A DNA stretch of 64,000 nucleotides, taken from positions 4,509,501-4,573,500 of the forward strand of contig NZ_CP040710.1 of the NCBI RefSeq assembly GCF_005943945.1, written 5' to 3'. The notes below the pieces were generated by a model. It was not told where the DNA came from. It saw only the letters and a program-made list of their open reading frames with translations, and made no database searches. This document shows positions 8,764-18,058 of the stretch, piece after piece (positions within the stretch are counted from its first letter, which is position 1; every line of letters starts with the position of its first letter). The DNA is from Aggregatimonas sangjinii (GTDB lineage Bacteria > Bacteroidota > Bacteroidia > Flavobacteriales > Flavobacteriaceae). The position numbers and the translations under genes are program-made.

Positions 8764-10698
8764 CTATGTGTTCTGCAACCAGAGTATTTGATAGGGCTTT
8801 AGCGTTAATTTTTCTTTTGAGAACGTAACAGTTCTTCCCGTTATCAGGTTCTTGGGTTTGTTCTTAGCGCCATAGGGGCCTAACATCAGCGCATCGACTT
8901 CTTGTATCGATTCGCTGAAATTACAGATAATCAAAACACCCTCTCCTTGGCTCGCCGTTCTTTCGTAGCCGAATATATGGGGGTTGTGAATATTATAGAA
9001 TACCGTGTTATTATTGTCAGCGAATGAAGTTTGTTGCTTTCGTATTCGGATCAATTTTTGCAACGCAAAGAAAATTCGGGATGGGTAAGCCTTACTATCC
9101 TTTAAATTGTCTATTGCCTCCCAGTCTTGTTGCGGTCTATTGACCCAACGGCTATCTTCTTTCTTATCGACGTCCTGTAAATATGAATAGTCGTTCAGCG
9201 CGCCTATTTCATCACCGGCATAGATAAGAGGTATGCCCCCATAGGATAGGATAATGGCGTGCATCATGATAATTTTAGCAACAGCAGTTTCAATACTTTC
9301 CCTATCCTTCTCTTCAAGGGCCTTTTCCAACCCTAATAACGAAGCGCAACTGCCCGTAATTCTTCCATCACCGGTTTTGGGATTGTACATGAAGACCGCT
9401 CCTCTGGCCGGAGACCATTCAATGTTTTGACAGTAATAATCCAAAAGAAATCTGCGATGACTTTTGGCATCCCACCCGACTTCGTCGATATAATGGTCTT
9501 CGAAACCAAGGCCGATATCGTCATGGCAGCGAATGTAATTGATCCACGTAGCCTCATCGGGCTTTGCGGGAAGGTTTTGAAGGTTTTTATAAAGGAGTAT
9601 GGTCTTTTTAGTGGCAATCGCATCCCAGAGCAAAGCCATTAATGTGGCATTGTAGGCGACCTCGCACTCATTGCCTTTCGTATTTCCCGTACCAAAATAT
9701 TTAATGATTTCTTTTGGGGCGACTATCGCTTCAGCTAAAAAAATCGCTCCCGGGGCAATCACTTGCAGACACAACCTGAAGAGCGAGATCAGCGCATGTG
9801 CTTCTGGTAGGTTCTGGGATGTAGTACCCAGTTTTTTCCACATGAAGGCCAAGGCATCCAACCGAATCACATCTACCCCAAGATTGACCAACTGCACCAA
9901 ATTTTTCAGCATTTCGATAAACACCTCGGGATTGGAATAGTTGAGGTCCCATTGGTAGTCATTGAAAACGGTCATAACCCACTTTTTCATTTTTGGGTCA
10001 TAGGTGAAATTGCCAGGCGAGGTTATCGGAAAAATTTCGGGAAGCGTTTTTTCGAACGCGTCGGGAATTGTCCTGTCAGAATACACATGGTAATAGTTTT
10101 GATATTTGGCATCTCCCCCCATGGCTTTTTTGGCCCAGGGGAATTCATTCGAGGTATGGTTGGCAACAAAATCCAGCATAAGGATCATGTCTTTGCTGCG
10201 CATTTGTTCCGTAAGGGTTAAAAGATCTTTTTTAGTACCATACCGTTTGTCTACCTCATGGTAGCTATTTACCGCGTATCCGCCGTCGTTCTCTCCCTTA
10301 GGTCTTGGCGTAATGGGCATGAGGTGTAAAAAATTCACACCTAGTTTCTCGAAGTATTCAAGTTTGTTGGTCAGGCCCTTGAGGTCTTTGTTAAAATGGT
10401 CTACGTACAACTGCATACCGGCAAGTTGCGACGATTGATACCAATTTCCAATATGTAGACGTTCGTTATCCTGCCGTTTCAGGGGTGCCGGTCTTTCTTT
10501 GAAAAGCGATGGGAGTACCGAGAGCAGTTCTTCGAACGATTCAGAATGGTTCTTCTCCGGATAGAGTGAAAAAAACAATTCTTTGATCAAGGTGAGGTTG
10601 GTCGCCAGCCGTAGTTCAAAAAGTTTGTCAAAATCGGGGTTTTCTTTAGAGTCGCTGTGCGTTGATGCGATATAACGGTGTAAAAAAGCTTGGTTCAT
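8764..10698 (-). CDS. Amylosucrase / GH13 alpha-amylase family (GH13_4-like)
   Basis: A 644-residue GH13 enzyme with no signal peptide, so probably cytoplasmic. The conserved regions are present: DFVANH (region I), GVDVIRLDALAF with the nucleophile Asp (region II), IFLAEAIV with the acid/base Glu (region III) and YIRCHDDIG with the third carboxylate (region IV). The long helical N-terminal domain, total length near 640 and RCHDDIG are typical of amylosucrases, which make alpha-1,4-glucan from sucrose and release fructose; sucrose hydrolase or phosphorylase activity is the alternative. Its ATG overlaps the stop of the upstream fructokinase gene (ATGA), so the released fructose would be phosphorylated by the co-expressed kinase. 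Context strongly supports a sucrose substrate. Confidence 0.88.
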   Translation of the reverse strand: MNQAFLHRYIASTHSDSKENPDFDKLFELRLATNLTLIKELFFSLYPEKNHSESFEELLSVLPSLFKERPAPLKRQDNERLHIGNWYQSSQLAGMQLYVDHFNKDLKGLTNKLEYFEKLGVNFLHLMPITPRPKGENDGGYAVNSYHEVDKRYGTKKDLLTLTEQMRSKDMILMLDFVANHTSNEFPWAKKAMGGDAKYQNYYHVYSDRTIPDAFEKTLPEIFPITSPGNFTYDPKMKKWVMTVFNDYQWDLNYSNPEVFIEMLKNLVQLVNLGVDVIRLDALAFMWKKLGTTSQNLPEAHALISLFRLCLQVIAPGAIFLAEAIVAPKEIIKYFGTGNTKGNECEVAYNATLMALLWDAIATKKTILLYKNLQNLPAKPDEATWINYIRCHDDIGLGFEDHYIDEVGWDAKSHRRFLLDYYCQNIEWSPARGAVFMYNPKTGDGRITGSCASLLGLEKALEEKDRESIETAVAKIIMMHAIILSYGGIPLIYAGDEIGALNDYSYLQDVDKKEDSRWVNRPQQDWEAIDNLKDSKAYPSRIFFALQKLIRIRKQQTSFADNNNTVFYNIHNPHIFGYERTASQGEGVLIICNFSESIQEVDALMLGPYGAKNKPKNLITGRTVTFSKEKLTLKPYQILWLQNT

Positions 10699-11645
10699 AC
10701 TAGGGCACGTAGTTGTTCTTGGGTAGGCAACGACGGTATTGCTCCAAAATTTGTTGTGGTGATCGCACCGGCCTTGTTGGCATTTTCGACCATCTTCACC
10801 AATAAATCGGTATTTTCCAAAATGGTCTCGGTGTCTTTGAGCGTGGAAATTTGCTGTAACAAACAGCCGATGAAAGCATCACCGGCTCCGGTAGTGTCTA
10901 CCGGTTTTACCGAGACACTCGGTATAGTCAGTTTGCTGTTTGCGGTACTCAGCAACGTTCCCTCGGCCCCAAGCGTTATGGCAATTATTTTAGTGCCTAT
11001 CTCGTGTAGGATATCGCAGCACGCATTTAAATCGGTTTTTCCTGATAATAATCGGGCCTCTTCCAGACTGAATTTTCCCAAATGGGATTTCTCGATAAAC
11101 GGCATGCACTTTTTGATGAAAAGGTCTTCCTCTTCTTTCCAAAGATCACCCCTGAAATTGGGATCGAAACTGATGAAGGCACCTTGTGTTAGCGCATCGA
11201 AGAAATACCGCCCGTATGTTTTTTCCAATGGGCCGCCAAGCAGAGCAGTTGCCGCGCCCAAATGCAACATATTTCCTTTAATATCCTTTTTTAGGGAGGA
11301 ATCATACTGAAGTTCTTTATCGGCCCCGCGACTAAATACAAAATCACGCTCACCATTTTCGGAAAGGGAAACATAGGCCAAGGTGGTGAAGGTCTTCGAG
11401 CGCTGCGCCAAGGAAACGTCTACATGATTTTCTTTCAGCACATTGAGCAGGTAACTTCCGAACGGGTCATTGCCAACGCAACCGACAAAGGAACTAGTGC
11501 CTCCTAATTTGGCAATGGCACAGGCAACATTCGCGGGAGCACCTCCTGGTTTTTTGGTGAAAATGGTAGCTTTTGAAAGATCACTGCCTTGATTTTCAGC
11601 AACAAAATCAATCAATAGTTCACCAATACAGAATACTTTTTTCAT
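10695..11645 (-). CDS. Fructokinase (PfkB carbohydrate kinase)
   Basis: A 316-residue ribokinase/PfkB-family sugar kinase. PfkB signature 1 is GGAPANVACAIAKLGG (about residues 34-49) and the catalytic signature 2 is DTTGAGDAFIGCLL (about 254-267) with the base Asp in GAGD. The FVGCVGNDPFGSYL loop is common in bacterial fructokinases. It is the first gene of a two-gene operon with the amylosucrase-like GH13 enzyme (4-bp ATGA overlap), so fructose from sucrose cleavage is the likely substrate. Specificity is inferred from this neighbourhood; other PfkB sugars cannot be excluded by sequence alone. Confidence 0.92.
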   Translation of the reverse strand: MKKVFCIGELLIDFVAENQGSDLSKATIFTKKPGGAPANVACAIAKLGGTSSFVGCVGNDPFGSYLLNVLKENHVDVSLAQRSKTFTTLAYVSLSENGERDFVFSRGADKELQYDSSLKKDIKGNMLHLGAATALLGGPLEKTYGRYFFDALTQGAFISFDPNFRGDLWKEEEDLFIKKCMPFIEKSHLGKFSLEEARLLSGKTDLNACCDILHEIGTKIIAITLGAEGTLLSTANSKLTIPSVSVKPVDTTGAGDAFIGCLLQQISTLKDTETILENTDLLVKMVENANKAGAITTTNFGAIPSLPTQEQLRALV

Positions 11646-11688
11646 TGAATGGCATTAATGGTGTCGTAAGGTAAATACAAAACAGGTG

Positions 11689-12126
11689 CTATTCCAAAAT
11701 TTTATGGGAAATAACGGTAAAGTAACTCTTTGAGGCATCGAGGCATAAGAACTCCTTCGCCCTTACCTCAAGTTGAACGGTAGGGTTTAAATCACGCGGC
11801 AAGACTATAAAATTCAGCAAGATTTCATCGTTCGCGTTGGGTATATGGGACATACCCATTGCTTTTTCCGTAACTTCAATTACTCTGACCTTCAAAACAT
11901 TTTCCCGCCGCACACCACAAATTTCCTTTGAAGTGGTGAAACTTTCCAAAATTTCCAAGGTAAAGTTTATTTCCCCTGGGTTGGCTGTGGTGACCGAAGT
12001 AGGACTTTCTACAGCATCGTTTTCAATTCCCGTTTCAATATTGTTTTCCTGATCTTGTACGCTCGGACTTGTTGTTTGACAGCCAAACGATGATACAATC
12101 AAAGTAGCGAAGAGCAAGTATTTCAT
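11689..12126 (-). CDS. Small lipoprotein, function unknown
   Basis: A 145-residue protein with a type II signal peptide: MKYLLFATLIVSSFGCQ has a lipobox ending at Cys17. The mature part begins with a low-complexity acidic and Thr/Ser-rich linker (residues 18-48), followed by a compact beta-rich domain of about 95 residues with two Cys (CGVRRENVLKVRVIEV and EFLCLDASKSYFTVIS) that could form a disulfide. It lies 43 bp upstream of the fructokinase gene on the same strand and could be co-transcribed, but nothing ties it to sugar metabolism. I do not recognise a named family. Confidence 0.75.
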   Translation of the reverse strand: MKYLLFATLIVSSFGCQTTSPSVQDQENNIETGIENDAVESPTSVTTANPGEINFTLEILESFTTSKEICGVRRENVLKVRVIEVTEKAMGMSHIPNANDEILLNFIVLPRDLNPTVQLEVRAKEFLCLDASKSYFTVISHKILE

Positions 12127-12234
12127 CTCTAAGGGGTTTAGAAATTTCTACAGTAAAACTGCAGCATTAATTAAATTTGGAGTGTCTTTTAAATTTACGG
12201 TAAACAAAGCAAATAAGATGCCATAACATATAAA

Positions 12235-12266
12235 AAAAGGCGTGAAGATTAGTTTTCACGCCTTTT
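12235..12266 (-). terminator. Rho-independent terminator of the VPS10-like gene
   Basis: A perfect 12-bp inverted repeat: AAAAGGCGTGAA (12235-12246) and TTCACGCCTTTT (12255-12266) with an 8-nt loop. On the minus strand the stem is followed by a T tract, and it sits 22 bp beyond the stop of the large secreted-protein gene. A/T tracts on both sides may allow bidirectional action. Confidence 0.9.
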
Positions 12267-12288
12267 AAAATCAATTAAAAAGTATTGC

Positions 12289-15200
12289 CTATTGCTTTAC
12301 AATACTAAAACTATTGTTGGTTCTTGCTCCGGTAATCTTAACCAAATAAAGTCCTGAAGGAGCTTCGGCCGCATCCCAAGAGAAAGTTCGTGTTGCATCA
12401 ACATCGGCCCTTTCGTAGACCATTTGACCGAGTATGTTGTACACCCTTGCGGTTACTTTCTTATCAACATTATCGGGTAGTGAAAAGAAAAACTCATTGG
12501 TCGAGGGGTTGGGCCAAACTGCCGATACGGCTTTGGTATCCACCTCTGCAAGCTCTTGACTACCTAATTTATCGTCTGCGATACTGGTGGCTACCGTTTC
12601 TTCTGGGCTACTGAGCTCTTGGGCAGTACCGAAAATTTGGAACACCTGATCTTCAGGGGTAAAATCATAGACAATCGATTGCGGGGTCCAATCGGTAATA
12701 CCTTCAAAGAATACGCCATCATCACGTAACACTGCTTCATTGCCTACAACGGTACTCTGCGTAGACCAAGCCCATTGAAATTGTTCTTCCGACAAGGCAA
12801 GATTAGTATAAACGGATAACCAATAAGAACCTTCGCCCAATTCAAGTGCCTCTGGGAGTTCCAGATTTAAATCATAGACGTCTGGCTCCGAGGTCGGAGT
12901 AATCGAGCCGCTATTGTAAACTTCCGCTCCGGGCAGCCCACCATTGTCTTCGTAAATGACAACTGTAGCATCGGTTATCGACGGTGCATTTCCTCCCTCG
13001 CCATTGGCGATCAACTTCTCTACGGTCCAAGTTGCGCCCGCGGGAACAGTGAAATCATCTGCCGCCTGTACGACGAGGCCTAAATCTAAAAAGTTTTGGG
13101 AAGGAGCGCTAAACGTTACCGAGCCGGATTGATCGTAGAGCGCAGGTTCTATAACATTAACCGTAAAACCTTCGGAAACCTGTTCCCTACCGGAAAAAGC
13201 GATAAGCCCGATGGCCGCACTTCCCTGAACATCCGGGGCAAATGGGAATACTTTTAACGTATTTCCATCTATGATAGCGTTTACTACTCCTGGATTGCTG
13301 TTCGTTATTTGTATATCGATGTTCGGCCTTCTTTTGGTCGACACGAATAAATCGGTAATATCGACCTCGAAAGGTTCAAAATTTACAGGGACGGTTTTGT
13401 CCGGTAGCAAATAGGCCACGCTTAACGTGGGCTCCGGTCTGGGCCGAACAAAGAAATTAGCACTATATACCCCATTCCCGTGAATAGCAGCAGCTACGAA
13501 ACCATCGGCCCGGGTCTTCACCTGAACCGCCACACCGTTTCCGATACGTATCGGCTCTCTGAACCATTTGGTATTTCGACCTCGCAGTTGATAGGTGAAA
13601 TAGAGACCCGTACTCGTAGCGGCGAAATATCCGTCGTTCCTACCATTCATACCGAACCAGCGTACGGAAGGACCGTTCCCGGACCCGTCGCGATTTTCCT
13701 CCAAATTACCACTGATATCTACCCAACTGTCTCCTGCGTTACGGGTCATAAAAATACTTGGAATACCGTAATTCGAGAATGTAACGAAAACTCTGTCAGG
13801 ATTTTTCGGGTCAACGTAAACATTGTTGATGTTCCCTTCTGGAAGCCCCCGGCCTGTGGAAATATCGAAGACTTCTTGGTCATCTAGGTTCGCGTTTTCT
13901 ACACGATATACCGTGCCGGAACTCGTACCATAGTACAAGACGTTCGCAACGGGGAATTTCGAAACGTCCAACGACGTTATCAATGAGCCATCAGGAGTTA
14001 TAGTTTTTTTCTGCTCTACCCAGTTCACATCTGTTGGCGCAAATCCGAACAGCGGAATGCCATCAAGATCGTTATTCCTCCACATGCGATCGCCCGCTGG
14101 CATATACATTATATTGTCGTTAACGGGATCTAATATAAAAGGAGCTACAAAATCGAAGTTGGTACCACCTGCTGGCTGTACCGAAGTGAAACTTTCAAAA
14201 GCTCCGCTTTCGTCATAATTTATCCGGAAAACACGACCAAACTGAGAGGATACATACCGGGTTCTTCCGCCGTCGGCAATAGCATTGTATGAGCCGTCGC
14301 CTCCAAATTCCTCGGTCCAAGGATCCTTTACATCATCGGAATTGGTGAACCAAGTACCATTGTCCTGAAAACCTGCCAATAAATCATCACTGTTACCTTC
14401 CGGGTCATAGGAAATGGCATATGGTTGTGTGGTAATATAACCATTGTTCAAAGATTGCCATGTAACAAACGCATCTGTAACGGAAATATCTTCGGTCAAC
14501 TGAACACCTCCGTCATTTGAGGAAATGGCCCTGTTGGGGTCTGACGGTAAAAAGACTAAATTGTGTTGGTCAGGATGGTGGTTCGGATATAATGCAAAAG
14601 AATCTTCCAAGTTCGTGTATCCGCCTATCCAGCTTTCAAAGCCTGCAGGAGTAGTAAAACCTGTCGTTGAACGATAAAGGTTGGTACCACCCAAGAAAAT
14701 CAAATCCGGATTCGCAGGATGCACTTTAATGATCATGTTGTAATCCCCTTGTAGATTCAGATTTCCTGCTCGTCCTCCAATGTCGTTGGGTAAATTGGCA
14801 CTCAAGTCTGCCCATTGCTCCTCAGGAGTTGCAGCATCTGCCTGATAGCGCCAGAGAAAGGCTTGTGGTGCTTCAAGTAGATCATAGGAGAAAAAGTATA
14901 CTCTCTCTTCGTCAGAAGGATCGAAAGCCATGACGGTACGCCCGAAAAAAGGACTGATTCCCGCAGGGGTGATGTTCGTCCATTCGTCACCGTTATCCGA
15001 AACGAAGAAACCGGAATCTTCACCACTGAAAAAATCAACCGTGGCGTAAATTTTTCCTTCTGGGGTTATCAAGATATCCGTTTTACTATCCCTTGCTCCG
15101 GGTAGAACAAGTTCAAAGTTCAGGCCGCCCTGTTGGGACCTGTATATTCCTTCAAAGGTAGCAACATATACGTCACCATTTTTAGGATCTACAGCGATAT

Positions 15201-15966
15201 TATGTATGATATCGAAGGCAGAAATCGTGTTTAGATCTCCATCGTTGGAACCGTTCAATCTAAACCAAGAACGGCCGTTGTTGACTGATTTAAATACACC
15301 TGTTCCGGCATAAAAGGCACCAGATGCGGAGGCTGAGTTTCCGAAGCGCTCTCCTGCAGTATAATACCAAGTATTATGACGGCCTCGCCGAGGGTCTTGA
15401 ACTATCGCTGTAATACTGGGGTCTTGCCAGGGTAAGGTTACCTTTCTCCAGGACGCCCCGAGATCGCGAGACTGCCAGAGCCCACCAGAGACACCGGCAG
15501 CGAAGATGGTATTTTCGTTTCGTCTGTCGATCGCGAGTGCTCTTGTACGGCCACCAACATTGCCTGGACCCCTATTTTCCCAATAGGAGTATTTACTTTT
15601 GGCCGACATTTCGCTCGATTTTTTCGAAGTTTCCGAAGCATGACTGCGTTCCGTTATTTTTTCGGAAAACAGCGCTTCTAAAGCGCTAATGCCACTCGGT
15701 ATTTCTTTTGTTTTAGGATTCTGAAGCAAACGCTGTTCGTAGCTTATTCTATCCAAGGCTCGATCGCCAACTGGTGTTGGCCGAACGCCGGTTGGGCCGG
15801 TTTGACTGTCGTAAATCTTGGATTGCTTGTAAAGAGCATGGCCTTTTTGAGGCGTGCCTTTTTGGGGCGGATTCAATTTTTGGCCATTGGCGAACTGCGT
15901 TGTCAAAAACGCAAGACACAGCGCAACCAAAAATTGGAATGTCTTTTGGGGTAATAGTGTTTTCAT
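12289..15966 (-). CDS. Secreted VPS10/sortilin-like beta-propeller protein with T9SS sorting domain
   Basis: A 1225-residue exported protein. It has a Sec signal peptide (hydrophobic core VALCLAFLTTQFANGQ). Residues about 130-860 contain repeated BNR/VPS10-type blades with Asp-box-like motifs such as LWQSRDLGASWRKV, VFKSVNNGRSWFRL, FFVSDNGDEWTNI and IFMTRNAGDSWVDISG, typical of ten-bladed sortilin or xyloglucanase-like propellers. A beta-sandwich region follows, and the last 80 residues form a type A T9SS sorting domain (VWPNPSTNEFFFSLPD, then YNILGQMVYE and APSGLYLVKI). It should therefore be exported through the type IX secretion system to the cell surface. No catalytic residues could be assigned; binding, peptidase-associated or glycosidase roles are all possible. 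A strong terminator follows the gene. Confidence 0.9.
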   Translation of the reverse strand: MKTLLPQKTFQFLVALCLAFLTTQFANGQKLNPPQKGTPQKGHALYKQSKIYDSQTGPTGVRPTPVGDRALDRISYEQRLLQNPKTKEIPSGISALEALFSEKITERSHASETSKKSSEMSAKSKYSYWENRGPGNVGGRTRALAIDRRNENTIFAAGVSGGLWQSRDLGASWRKVTLPWQDPSITAIVQDPRRGRHNTWYYTAGERFGNSASASGAFYAGTGVFKSVNNGRSWFRLNGSNDGDLNTISAFDIIHNIAVDPKNGDVYVATFEGIYRSQQGGLNFELVLPGARDSKTDILITPEGKIYATVDFFSGEDSGFFVSDNGDEWTNITPAGISPFFGRTVMAFDPSDEERVYFFSYDLLEAPQAFLWRYQADAATPEEQWADLSANLPNDIGGRAGNLNLQGDYNMIIKVHPANPDLIFLGGTNLYRSTTGFTTPAGFESWIGGYTNLEDSFALYPNHHPDQHNLVFLPSDPNRAISSNDGGVQLTEDISVTDAFVTWQSLNNGYITTQPYAISYDPEGNSDDLLAGFQDNGTWFTNSDDVKDPWTEEFGGDGSYNAIADGGRTRYVSSQFGRVFRINYDESGAFESFTSVQPAGGTNFDFVAPFILDPVNDNIMYMPAGDRMWRNNDLDGIPLFGFAPTDVNWVEQKKTITPDGSLITSLDVSKFPVANVLYYGTSSGTVYRVENANLDDQEVFDISTGRGLPEGNINNVYVDPKNPDRVFVTFSNYGIPSIFMTRNAGDSWVDISGNLEENRDGSGNGPSVRWFGMNGRNDGYFAATSTGLYFTYQLRGRNTKWFREPIRIGNGVAVQVKTRADGFVAAAIHGNGVYSANFFVRPRPEPTLSVAYLLPDKTVPVNFEPFEVDITDLFVSTKRRPNIDIQITNSNPGVVNAIIDGNTLKVFPFAPDVQGSAAIGLIAFSGREQVSEGFTVNVIEPALYDQSGSVTFSAPSQNFLDLGLVVQAADDFTVPAGATWTVEKLIANGEGGNAPSITDATVVIYEDNGGLPGAEVYNSGSITPTSEPDVYDLNLELPEALELGEGSYWLSVYTNLALSEEQFQWAWSTQSTVVGNEAVLRDDGVFFEGITDWTPQSIVYDFTPEDQVFQIFGTAQELSSPEETVATSIADDKLGSQELAEVDTKAVSAVWPNPSTNEFFFSLPDNVDKKVTARVYNILGQMVYERADVDATRTFSWDAAEAPSGLYLVKITGARTNNSFSIVKQ

Positions 15967-16176
15967 ATAGAGTGAGTTTTAGTAATTTAAAAGCCCTTAA
16001 AATATTAAAAAAATCTTAAAATTGTAGTCCAAATCACAGATTTATCGACGAAATGCATTGTTTAATTTTTAAAGCACTGTTATTCAGTATGTTTTAAGAG
16101 TTCGCTTATAAGTGGTTTGAATTTATTATGCTTTTATTTTGATGGAGTTCCCTGTTTTAATCCCGACTTTTGTATC

Positions 16177-16902
16177 ATGAGAACATTAGTGATAGGGGAT
16201 ATCCATTCAGGGCTGAAGGCTTTAAAGCAACTTTTTGAGAGGGCCGATGTATCAACTTCGGATAAATTGATTTTTCTAGGTGATTATGTCGATGGTTGGA
16301 GTGATGCTGTAGCAACCGTTGACTTTTTGATTAATTTGAAGAATACCCACGATTGTATTTTCCTACGCGGTAACCATGATGAACTGTGTTACGATTGGTT
16401 GGCTGGCGAAAAAGATAACCCCATATGGAGACAACACGGGGGATCGGCTACAATGGCGTCCTATGAAAAAGCTGATGCGATGACCAAGAAAAGCCATATT
16501 TTCTTCTATGAAGGGCTGCATAACTATTATTTAGATACTCGTAACCGACTTTTTTTACATGCTGGCTTCACGAACCTGAAGGGGGTAGATTTTGAATACT
16601 TCCAAAAAACCTTTTATTGGGACAGAACGCTTTGGGAATTGGCCTTGTCTTTAAATCCCGATCTTGATGTAAACGATCCTTGGTACCCAAAGAGGCTCAC
16701 ACACTATAAGGAGATTTATATTGGCCATACTCCCGTTACAAGAATGGGAAAGACGACCCCGCAACAAGCGGCAAATGTCTGGAATGTTGATACAGGGGCC
16801 GCATTTAAAGGACCACTTTCGCTAATCGATATCGATTCAAAACAGGTTTGGCAAAGTGAGCCGGCACATACCTTTTACCCGAATGAAAAGGGTAGAAATT
16901 GA
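16177..16902 (+). CDS. Metallophosphoesterase, PPP-type serine/threonine phosphatase fold
   Basis: A 241-residue calcineurin-like phosphoesterase. The metal-binding motifs occur in order: GDIHSG (residues 7-12), GDYVDGWSDA (about 35-44), RGNHDE (about 66-71), HAG (about 131) and GHTPV (about 189). This series is that of bacterial PPP-family phosphatases such as PrpA or ApaH-like enzymes. The start at 16177 (MRTLVIGDIH) is preferred over the upstream in-frame ATG at 16117, because the motif I Asp normally lies within the first 10 residues and the extra 20 residues are not phosphatase-like. The substrate (phosphoprotein, diadenosine polyphosphate or other) is unknown. The desaturase gene follows 62 bp downstream. 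Confidence 0.9.
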   Translation: MRTLVIGDIHSGLKALKQLFERADVSTSDKLIFLGDYVDGWSDAVATVDFLINLKNTHDCIFLRGNHDELCYDWLAGEKDNPIWRQHGGSATMASYEKADAMTKKSHIFFYEGLHNYYLDTRNRLFLHAGFTNLKGVDFEYFQKTFYWDRTLWELALSLNPDLDVNDPWYPKRLTHYKEIYIGHTPVTRMGKTTPQQAANVWNVDTGAAFKGPLSLIDIDSKQVWQSEPAHTFYPNEKGRN

Positions 16903-16964
16903 AAAAGGAATTTCAATAAAGATGCTGTTAATCATTAATTGCCGATCTTTGTAAAAAATTAAGG

Positions 16965-17960
16965 ATGTCCGCAAAAAATATTAGGCTAGAGGTCATGCAG
17001 GCTATTGAACCACAAGTTGATGGTTTTATAAAGGATTTTTTGATTCCTATTGAAGATATTTGGCAGCCGAGCGACTTTCTTCCTGATTCGCAAAGCGGTA
17101 GTTTTTTAGATGAGGTCGAGAACCTGCGGGGCGAATCGAAAGAACTAGGATACGACTTTTGGGTCACGATGGTAGCCGATACGATTACCGAAGAAGCCTT
17201 ACCGACCTATGAATCCTGGTTGATGGATGTTGAAGGCATCGACCAACACTCCGGGGTTGAAAACGGCTGGGCCAAATGGGTTCGTGCCTGGACAGGTGAA
17301 GAAAACAGACACGGCGATGTGCTGAGCAAATACCTGTACCTATCCGGTAGGGTGAACATGAGGGAAGTTGAGATTACGACCCAACATTTGATTTCCGATG
17401 GTTTTGACATCGGCACCGACAGAGATCCGTACAAAAATTTCATCTATACCTCTTTTCAGGAATTGGCGACCAATATCTCCCACAAACGGGTTGGACAAAT
17501 GGCCAAAAAGCAAGGGAACGCTCTTCTGGGTAAAATGTGTACCATTATCGCCGGCGATGAGATGCGGCATCATGTGGCCTATCGGGAATTCGTGAAGACC
17601 ATATTTGGCGAAGATCCTAGCGGAATGATGTTGGCCTTCGCCGATATGATGAAAAAGAAAATCGTTATGCCCGCACATTTTTTAAGGGAATCAGGTGGTA
17701 CCATAGGGGCTGCTTTCGAGAATTTTTCGAATTGCGCACAGCGTTTGGGCGTCTACACGGCCCAGGACTATGTAGAAATTCTTAGAAAACTGAATGCCTA
17801 TTGGCAGTTGGAAACCATTAGGGGCATCAATGACGAAGCAGAAAAGGCTCGCGATTATCTCATATCGCTTCCGGATCGTTTGGAGCGTATCGCTACCCGA
17901 ATGAAATTTCCGGAAGATCAATACCGTTTCAAGTGGGTAGAGGCCAACGGAATGGTTTAA
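16965..17960 (+). CDS. Acyl-ACP desaturase (ferritin-like diiron)
   Basis: A 331-residue member of the stearoyl-ACP desaturase family. Both diiron-binding motifs are present: EENRHGD (about residues 109-115) and DEMRHH (about 194-199), with extra ligand Glu residues in TEEALPTYE (about 70) and FQELATNIS (about 158). Such soluble enzymes insert a cis double bond into acyl-ACP and adjust membrane fluidity; they occur widely in Bacteroidota. A near -7 box, GATCTTTG at about 16943, lies 14 bp before the start with one mismatch to TAnnTTTG. The gene ends just before a strong hairpin terminator shared with the converging gene. Confidence 0.93.
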   Translation: MSAKNIRLEVMQAIEPQVDGFIKDFLIPIEDIWQPSDFLPDSQSGSFLDEVENLRGESKELGYDFWVTMVADTITEEALPTYESWLMDVEGIDQHSGVENGWAKWVRAWTGEENRHGDVLSKYLYLSGRVNMREVEITTQHLISDGFDIGTDRDPYKNFIYTSFQELATNISHKRVGQMAKKQGNALLGKMCTIIAGDEMRHHVAYREFVKTIFGEDPSGMMLAFADMMKKKIVMPAHFLRESGGTIGAAFENFSNCAQRLGVYTAQDYVEILRKLNAYWQLETIRGINDEAEKARDYLISLPDRLERIATRMKFPEDQYRFKWVEANGMV

Positions 17961-18006
17961 AGCCAGAATTAGCATACTAAAAGCCCTAAAAGCATGGCCA
18001 CAAAAA

Positions 18007-18039
18007 AAACCCGATTTCATCATTGCTGAAATCGGGTTT
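18007..18039. terminator. Convergent bidirectional terminator hairpin
   Basis: A perfect 13-bp inverted repeat, AAACCCGATTTCA (18007-18019) and TGAAATCGGGTTT (18027-18039), with a 7-nt loop. It sits between the stop of the rightward desaturase gene (17960) and the stop of the leftward helix-hairpin-helix protein gene (18059). The minus strand has a long T run after the stem (complement of the A tract at 18002-18009); the plus-strand run is only three Ts. Confidence 0.88.
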
Positions 18040-18058
18040 CTCGTTACGGTTTGAAATT

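Noticed and set aside
12390-15641. Plus-strand and alternate-frame ORFs across the VPS10-like gene (for example 13480-13887, 14802-15038)
   Set aside because: They lie inside a long high-confidence gene in another frame, have no family features and are frame shadows.
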